Shown here one piece after another: positions 6,310 through 10,308 of a stretch of DNA of 10,308 nucleotides. The stretch's first letter is position 1. Each line of letters begins with the position of its first letter. The notes below the pieces were generated by a model. The model was not told the DNA's origin. It saw only the letters and a program-made list of their open reading frames with translations, and ran no database searches. Origin of the DNA: Candidatus Gottesmanbacteria bacterium (GTDB lineage Bacteria; Patescibacteriota; Microgenomatia; 2-02-FULL-39-11); the NCBI GenBank assembly GCA_016218275.1, contig JACREK010000096.1, positions 1 to 10,308 of the forward strand. The letters are read 5' to 3'. The translations under genes and the position numbers were made by a program.

Positions 6310-6442
6310 ACGAACACGAGTAAGATCTCAGACTTTCGGACACGATATTCTTCGAACGAGGCTTAATGCCGAAGTGAGAAGTTCTCGCTTACGCTCGAAC
6401 AATAACGACTTTGTCCGTAAACGTGAGATGTTACGAACACGA
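6310..6442. repeat. Imperfect palindrome (three-way junction) flanked by 10-bp direct repeats
   Basis: ACGAACACGA occurs at 6310-6319 and again at 6433-6442. Between them, 6325-6358 pairs with 6392-6429: 6325-6330 with 6424-6429 (6 of 6), 6334-6342 with 6412-6421 (9 bp, one bulge), and 6343-6358 with 6392-6407 (13 of 16). The enclosed part forms two small hairpins, GGC-TTAAT-GCC at 6360-6370 and AAGTGAGAA/TTCTCGCTT at 6372-6390 (one G-T pair). It lies between the end of the methyltransferase operon and the promoter of the AbiEii-like pair. It could act as a terminator-like structure or structured RNA, or be a small non-autonomous mobile palindrome with duplicated target. No long T-run follows either arm. 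A 71-codon Arg-rich frame on the plus strand across it is probably spurious. Confidence 0.55.
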
Positions 6443-6462
6443 TCAGATTATAAATTTTAAAT

Positions 6463-7689
6463 TTAGCTATCAAATATTCTTCGATAAAAATAAGATAAAA
6501 TTTGCAAGATTTTACTGGAAAAATGCATTTGAATTACATTTTGTAATTTTGCTGCGGATTGATGGGTGATGTCAAAATTTTGTTCTGTGAATGTAAAACG
6601 GGTATCTCTGGTAAGATTGAATATTCCCAGTGATGTATCGGTCAGATGAATTTTATGAAAAAAATCCAAGAGCTCAACAATTTTGCCTGAATATTTTTGG
6701 TAATCGAGTGTCTTATCTTCACAAATTAAATTATCCATTGAGATTAGATAAGCGTATTGATAAATATCTATTTTCTGCAGCTCAATAAAGAGGATACGCA
6801 GCTTATCAGGCGCAACCCAATTTTTTAAAACCTCTTCTCGTTTTTCGTTATTAAACTGGACAATTCTATTTATGACTTGACAAAAACCGTTCCTTTTAAG
6901 ATGTTTTGAAACATCCTTCATAATCCTTTTCAAAATTAAATACCCGTATTTTCCACCATCTTTATATAAATATGTTTTTTTAGGAGTAATCTCATACGGC
7001 GGATTGGATAAAATAAGATCGAACTTTTCTTCTTTGATAGGTCGGTAAAGATCACCTTGCAGAAACTCACAGTTATCAATACCGTTTAAAAGAGCATTAA
7101 ATCGGGAAAAATTTACAGCTCTTGGATTTAGGTCGACGCCAGTGACATTTTTACTGAATTGAGAGGCAACTAAGCTTAAAATCCCGCAGCCGCAGCCCAA
7201 GTCAAGTACAGAATTGACAGATTTTTTAATTAAAGCATCGCAGAGAGTGATTGAATCCAGACTGACAGGATAGACATATTCATATTTCGGTTTATTGTTT
7301 TGTCTATTATCTAAGCGGAAAATAAAATCAGCGGCAAAATAAAAACTTTGGTACGGAATAATCGTTACAGCAGATTGAATATGGTTATCCCCTGCTTTTT
7401 CCAGGATTTTTATTTTCAACAGTTGCTCGGTAAATTCAGCGTCAAATATTTTTCCGACAATTTTCTTATCCAATTTTGCGCCAAGTAAAAAAAGATGAAA
7501 CAATATGCCAAATGATAAAGTTTCGGGAAAACGGTAAGCAAAAAGAGGCAAATCAAACTGGGTAAAGGCGAATGGATTGATCTTAACTGTCTGAAAATAG
7601 TCGTATGTATAGTTATATTTTATTAGAATATCTCTAAATCTCTCTAAAATAATCTTGTCGATTTTGCTGATGGGAAATTTGAAAATCAT
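6463..7689 (-). CDS. Class I SAM-dependent methyltransferase (PrmC/RsmC-like, NPPY motif)
   Basis: 408 residues. The central Rossmann domain has the SAM-binding motif I VLDLGCGCGI (161-170), the acidic ribose-binding residue in GVDLN (D186), and the catalytic NPPY (229-232). NPPY is typical of enzymes that methylate planar nitrogens: glutamine amide in release factors (PrmC), or adenine and guanine N in RNA or DNA. The N-terminal 150 residues look like a helical, winged-helix-like region, and about 130 residues follow the core, so this is longer than PrmC. The layout reminds me of methyltransferases with a DUF7059-type N-terminal domain, where the substrate is not established. The ATG overlaps the stop of the upstream metalloprotease gene (ATGA), indicating coupling. 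It is the last gene of the three-gene operon. The substrate cannot be told from sequence. Confidence 0.82.
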   Translation of the reverse strand: MIFKFPISKIDKIILERFRDILIKYNYTYDYFQTVKINPFAFTQFDLPLFAYRFPETLSFGILFHLFLLGAKLDKKIVGKIFDAEFTEQLLKIKILEKAGDNHIQSAVTIIPYQSFYFAADFIFRLDNRQNNKPKYEYVYPVSLDSITLCDALIKKSVNSVLDLGCGCGILSLVASQFSKNVTGVDLNPRAVNFSRFNALLNGIDNCEFLQGDLYRPIKEEKFDLILSNPPYEITPKKTYLYKDGGKYGYLILKRIMKDVSKHLKRNGFCQVINRIVQFNNEKREEVLKNWVAPDKLRILFIELQKIDIYQYAYLISMDNLICEDKTLDYQKYSGKIVELLDFFHKIHLTDTSLGIFNLTRDTRFTFTEQNFDITHQSAAKLQNVIQMHFSSKILQILSYFYRRIFDS

Positions 7690-8393
7690 GCCGCAATTCT
7701 TCTTTTTAGTATTTTTTGCAACAGGTAGATAATCAGACTAAGAAAAAAAAAGATAAGATAGTCGACTGCCGCAGTCAGTAATAGAAAATAATTAAGATCC
7801 GCCAAAAGTGAAGAAGCCTTTTCCACCAGATCCCGTTCCAAAAAGACTCTTACTCCAATAATATAAAGTGAGAAGATAGCCAGTATTGTGATTGGTATTG
7901 AAATAATCAAGCTCTCCAAGTCCTTTTTACTGGAGAACATGGTGATGGAAGTGATGAAGAGAAGATAGAAACCGAATATAGTTGTGAGTTGTGAGTTGTG
8001 AGTTGTGAGTAAATTTAGATTGGGAATAAAAAGTTTACCAACAAGATAAATAAGTGTTAAGCCAATAATCATCGGGGCGAGGCCGATGAGGGAATGGCGG
8101 AAAGGGTCAGATTTGCCAAGCATCAGTCTTCCGGCTCTCACCTCACCGTTTTTTTCGATGGTAGGCAGAATAGTTAACTCCCCTGTTGGTACCCGCAAAA
8201 GGGTGGCAATTATAAGATGACTGAATTCATGGATGATGGTGCCGGGAAGAAGAAAAAAAACAAGCACCCCGACCGCAATGTTTTTATTTTTAGTAAGAAG
8301 AAAGACAGCCGAGTAAATATAGGTTGAGATCTTAAGGGCCAAGAAAAAGACAAAGAAAAGAAGAAAGAATAAAAATATCAGTTGAATAAGCAT
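7686..8393 (-). CDS. Polytopic membrane metalloprotease-like protein with HEFSH motif (M50-like)
   Basis: 235 residues, very hydrophobic. A first membrane helix lies at about 2-20; further ones at about 38-60 (containing the zinc motif), 107-125, 138-154, 163-182 and 203-228. HEFSH at 55-59 in the context PGTIIHEFSHLIIA is an HExxH zinc site within a hydrophobic helix, as in M50 (site-2 protease/M50B-like) peptidases. The second conserved M50 motif (an NPG or LDG type) is not obvious, so catalytic activity is not assured. A 7-bp tandem repeat codes for the loop at about residues 128-137 (LLTTHNSQLTT) between two helices. The gene lies 13 bp after the unknown 566-residue gene and overlaps the methyltransferase by 4 bp. 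The Shine-Dalgarno site is weak (GGAAA, about 9 nt before the ATG), so translation may depend on the upstream gene. Likely in the cytoplasmic membrane. Confidence 0.75.
   Translation of the reverse strand: MLIQLIFLFFLLFFVFFLALKISTYIYSAVFLLTKNKNIAVGVLVFFLLPGTIIHEFSHLIIATLLRVPTGELTILPTIEKNGEVRAGRLMLGKSDPFRHSLIGLAPMIIGLTLIYLVGKLFIPNLNLLTTHNSQLTTIFGFYLLFITSITMFSSKKDLESLIISIPITILAIFSLYIIGVRVFLERDLVEKASSLLADLNYFLLLTAAVDYLIFFFLSLIIYLLQKILKRRIAA
7980..8010. repeat. Heptanucleotide tandem repeat (GTTGTGA, 4.4 copies) inside the metalloprotease gene
   Basis: A perfect period-7 tract of 31 bp. On the coding (minus) strand it reads CTCACAA-type units and gives TTHNSQLTT in a loop between two predicted membrane helices. 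It is a different unit from the heptamer in clp but has the same period. The loop position explains how such an insert can be tolerated. Confidence 0.9.
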
Positions 8394-8406
8394 GAAATTT
8401 CATTTC

Positions 8407-10107
8407 CTATTCAGGAGCTCCTCCTCGCTGACCACCGGAGGTTTGCATATCTTTTTCAAATTGAGATTGCAGCATTTGTAGGAGCATCCCGATAAAGACT
8501 CCCTTCATCCAGTTTTTACGGAGAAAATCAAGTCCACGTTCTTGAATACCTTTAAGGCCACCTGCATATTTTATAACACCTTGCAAAGCGGCCTCATAGT
8601 TGGTAAGTTTTTGACATACCGCTTGAACTTGATCTTTAGGTAGTATCGCTCCCCCACTGTTGCGTATCTCACCGATTTCACCGATATGTTGTTGCATAAA
8701 TTGTTGAGGATTTTGTAGATGCTCAGGTTTAATACATAGAGCGCTACTTAATAGTTCCTGAAAATGAGGAAGTCGTCCAGCATGGGCTAATGTTTGTAGA
8801 GCATATGCTTCTCCTCCAGTTAGATATCTTCCGGCTGCACTGTTAACAATTCTGTCAATATCTTCAGGTTGTTTTACCCTTCTACCCATGGAACAGGTTA
8901 GAGCGACGAGAGTATGGGGATGGATATCATCTAATATTTTGTCCACAGGAATCTTGGGATCGATTTGGACTAACAAATCTTTTACTCTTGCTTTTATCAG
9001 ATCTCTTTCTTTATTGGTCGTTGGATCTGGTTGGTTGTAATAATAGTAATTTCGGTCAAGTCGATCTCTCAGATCAACGTTTTGGGCGAGGAGATGGGAG
9101 TTATTTTCCAGACATTCCTGGGCAGCAGAAGTAATAATTGCAGTAAGTAAATTTCTCTGTAAAGGAGTTCCGGATGATTGTGCCGCTTCTAGATAACTAA
9201 GATACTGATTAAGAACTCCAAAGGAATAATCGGGTTTTATATTCGCTAAATTTTCCGCGTTTTGTGCAATAATTGCATTCCTAATTGTTCTGCCAAACTC
9301 AAGAGCGTTCTTTTCTCTTATATCTGGATCGGGTTCTTCTGGTTTTCTGTTCGCTATGGTTTTGGCTTTATCTTCCAGATGGTGAAAAGAATATTGAGCG
9401 TTTTTGGCTATATCATCCTCGACTCTTCTTGAATAGGCATGTGCCAGTTGCGAGTGTTTTTTTTGTAAATCGGCAAATTTAATTTTGTGGGATGCGTCAG
9501 CGTCCCATCTTTTTGCCGCCTCTGTGGTAATCATAGTGTCAAAATCCCGCAAGGTTAATGCTAATGCATCCTGAGTTCCGTCCGGTTTTGTGAAGACCAC
9601 TCTTACCGCATCGCCGTTTCTTAAAGCGTCATAGGCAAGCGTTGCAGAATTATCTCCTTCTGCCTTTTGTCTTCGCAATCCTCTTATTCCTCCTTCATAA
9701 GCAGGCATGATTTGTTCAGGTCCATGAATTGCACCGCTTGAATCTTTCCAGTAAAATTCACCGGTTCTTTTTCCGCCAGCATCAACTACAATTCCTCCTT
9801 GGGCTTTGGCATCAGCTTCTGTTTTATTGCCGATGCCTTCCGCTTCTTTCCAGTGTTCGATAGTTGTACTTGCTGTCGTTGCTGTTTTTTGTTCGGCATT
9901 TAATGTATCCACCAATCCTTGTTTTTCCGCGTCTATACCGTGGGCGGGATCTGTAGTAATTGCGCCCGGCTGTAAATCCGGTGCATTAGCCTTTGCCTTT
10001 AAAAGTCCCTGTAGAGAATCATAGGCTTGTTGGACTACAGTTAATCCGACTTTTGGCTCGGGCAGTTTAGCATGGATTGGTAAAGCTTCAGGCGCGTATA
10101 TTGACAT
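8407..10107 (-). CDS. Hypothetical protein of 566 residues, first gene of a three-gene operon
   Basis: I do not recognise a family. The protein is mostly soluble and helical, with no signal peptide at the N-terminus (MSIYAPEALPIHAKLPEPK). Visible parts: an Ala/Thr-rich helical N-terminal region (about 20-110); a segment with Gly, Trp and aromatic residues (about 112-200, including GEFYWKDSSGAIHGPEQ and VVFTKPDGTQD) that looks like beta structure; a charged helical middle region (205-270); a large alpha-helical C-terminal half containing a run of four tyrosines (RNYYYYNQ); and a short hydrophobic stretch near the end (about 536-550, GVFIGMLLQM) that could be a membrane-touching or amphipathic helix. 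A Gly-rich tail (SGGQRGGAPE) ends it. Start evidence is strong: TAGGAG 5 nt before the ATG and a promoter 17 nt further up. Co-transcription with a membrane protease and a methyltransferase is the only hint of role. Confidence 0.85.
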   Translation of the reverse strand: MSIYAPEALPIHAKLPEPKVGLTVVQQAYDSLQGLLKAKANAPDLQPGAITTDPAHGIDAEKQGLVDTLNAEQKTATTASTTIEHWKEAEGIGNKTEADAKAQGGIVVDAGGKRTGEFYWKDSSGAIHGPEQIMPAYEGGIRGLRRQKAEGDNSATLAYDALRNGDAVRVVFTKPDGTQDALALTLRDFDTMITTEAAKRWDADASHKIKFADLQKKHSQLAHAYSRRVEDDIAKNAQYSFHHLEDKAKTIANRKPEEPDPDIREKNALEFGRTIRNAIIAQNAENLANIKPDYSFGVLNQYLSYLEAAQSSGTPLQRNLLTAIITSAAQECLENNSHLLAQNVDLRDRLDRNYYYYNQPDPTTNKERDLIKARVKDLLVQIDPKIPVDKILDDIHPHTLVALTCSMGRRVKQPEDIDRIVNSAAGRYLTGGEAYALQTLAHAGRLPHFQELLSSALCIKPEHLQNPQQFMQQHIGEIGEIRNSGGAILPKDQVQAVCQKLTNYEAALQGVIKYAGGLKGIQERGLDFLRKNWMKGVFIGMLLQMLQSQFEKDMQTSGGQRGGAPE

Positions 10108-10112
10108 ATTTA

Positions 10113-10118
10113 CTCCTA
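10113..10118 (-). promoter_or_regulatory. Shine-Dalgarno site of the 566-residue gene
   Basis: TAGGAG on the minus strand, 5 nt before the ATG at 10107. It is the best ribosome binding site in the window and fixes the start. Confidence 0.75.
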
Positions 10119-10124
10119 AATCTA

Positions 10125-10153
10125 TTTAGACACGTTTAACTATTTGATGTCAA
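10125..10153 (-). promoter_or_regulatory. Sigma-70-type promoter of the three-gene operon
   Basis: Minus strand: a perfect -35 TTGACA at 10148-10153, a 17-nt spacer, and a -10 TCTAAA at 10125-10130 (4 of 6 to TATAAT). Transcription would start near 10117-10119, only about 10 nt before the ATG, so the leader just covers the Shine-Dalgarno site. No operator-like repeat overlaps it. Confidence 0.6.
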
Positions 10154-10200
10154 GCACATTGCCAACTGACCCACCTGCACTTCTTTAGCTTCAATATATT

Positions 10201-10308
10201 TGTCATCTCGACCGATTCCACGTTAGTGGATGAGTGGAGAGATCTTCCAACTGATAAAAACTGTACTGACTAGTTAATCTAGATCTTCATCGTGGAAGAT
10301 CCCTCGAC
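10201..10308. repeat. Inverted pair of short interspersed-repeat-like elements upstream of the operon
   Basis: GATCTTCCA at 10241-10249 is the inverse of TGGAAGATC at 10293-10301; with flanks, 12 of 13 positions match. Each half also has its own hairpin: TCCAC-GTTA-GTGGA at 10217-10230, and GATCTTC-ATCGTG-GAAGATC at 10282-10301. The wording TGTCATCTCGA-CCGA followed by GAGAGATC recalls the common bacterial dispersed repeats of the type TGTCAT-TCGAG-CGA-GAGATC. That family link is by appearance only. The window ends inside the second copy. The stretch from 10154 to 10200 holds nothing I can name. Confidence 0.5.

Noticed and set aside
6245..6460. A 71-codon plus-strand gene rich in Arg
   Set aside because: It runs across the palindrome and the promoter of the minus-strand pair, has no Shine-Dalgarno site, and its composition follows from the CGA/CGT-rich repeat.
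9576..9612. A further copy of the ClpC module in the 566-residue protein (VVFTKPDGTQD)
   Set aside because: Only the PDG stretch matches; the W/W/F spacing is absent.

Overview
The window reads as a moderate- to low-GC bacterial chromosome using the standard code: TGA is a stop in at least two genes and Trp is TGG. The mix of genes suggests a Patescibacteria (Candidate Phyla Radiation) genome, perhaps of the Microgenomates type. The clues are a PrgI-family type IV secretion protein with an added coiled coil and Ig-like tail, a DUF6922-like/AbiEii-like pair, many short overlapping genes, heptamer tandem repeats and structured intergenic repeats. This assignment is inference from gene content; there is no rRNA or other marker gene in the window.

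Left part (1-1493): a PrgI-family membrane protein on the minus strand, probably part of a type IV secretion operon that continues off the left edge. A GC-rich imperfect palindrome of about 119 nt (44-162) lies between it and a possible next gene. A 118-bp divergent region separates it from the next gene on the plus strand.

Centre (1494-5354): a ClpC-type double AAA+ unfoldase of 1286 residues, far longer than the usual 800-860. The excess comes from a low-complexity N-terminal extension, a disordered C-terminal tail and, most notably, about 300 residues inserted in the second AAA+ module between sensor 1 and the arginine finger. The insert carries four copies of a roughly 40-residue W/W/F module. 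It sits at the site where ClpA and ClpC carry their ClpP-docking loop. A 7-bp tandem repeat marks its start and a palindrome codes for one of its linkers. This is the strongest candidate in the window for something not yet described.

Right of the centre (5341-6304): a minus-strand pair, a small DUF6922-like protein and an AbiEii-type nucleotidyltransferase. It has its own extended -10 promoter, placed so that the mRNA would be nearly or fully leaderless. Its end overlaps the clp gene tail to tail. A second, roughly 105-nt imperfect palindrome (6325-6429), flanked by 10-bp direct repeats, lies upstream.

Right part (6463-10153): a compact minus-strand operon with a good promoter and Shine-Dalgarno site. 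In transcription order it holds an unknown 566-residue protein, a polytopic membrane metalloprotease with HEFSH, and a class I methyltransferase with NPPY. The first two genes are 13 bp apart and the last two overlap by 4 bp. The right edge (10205-10308) holds two inverted copies of what looks like a short interspersed repeat. No tRNA, rRNA, transposase or CRISPR array is visible.
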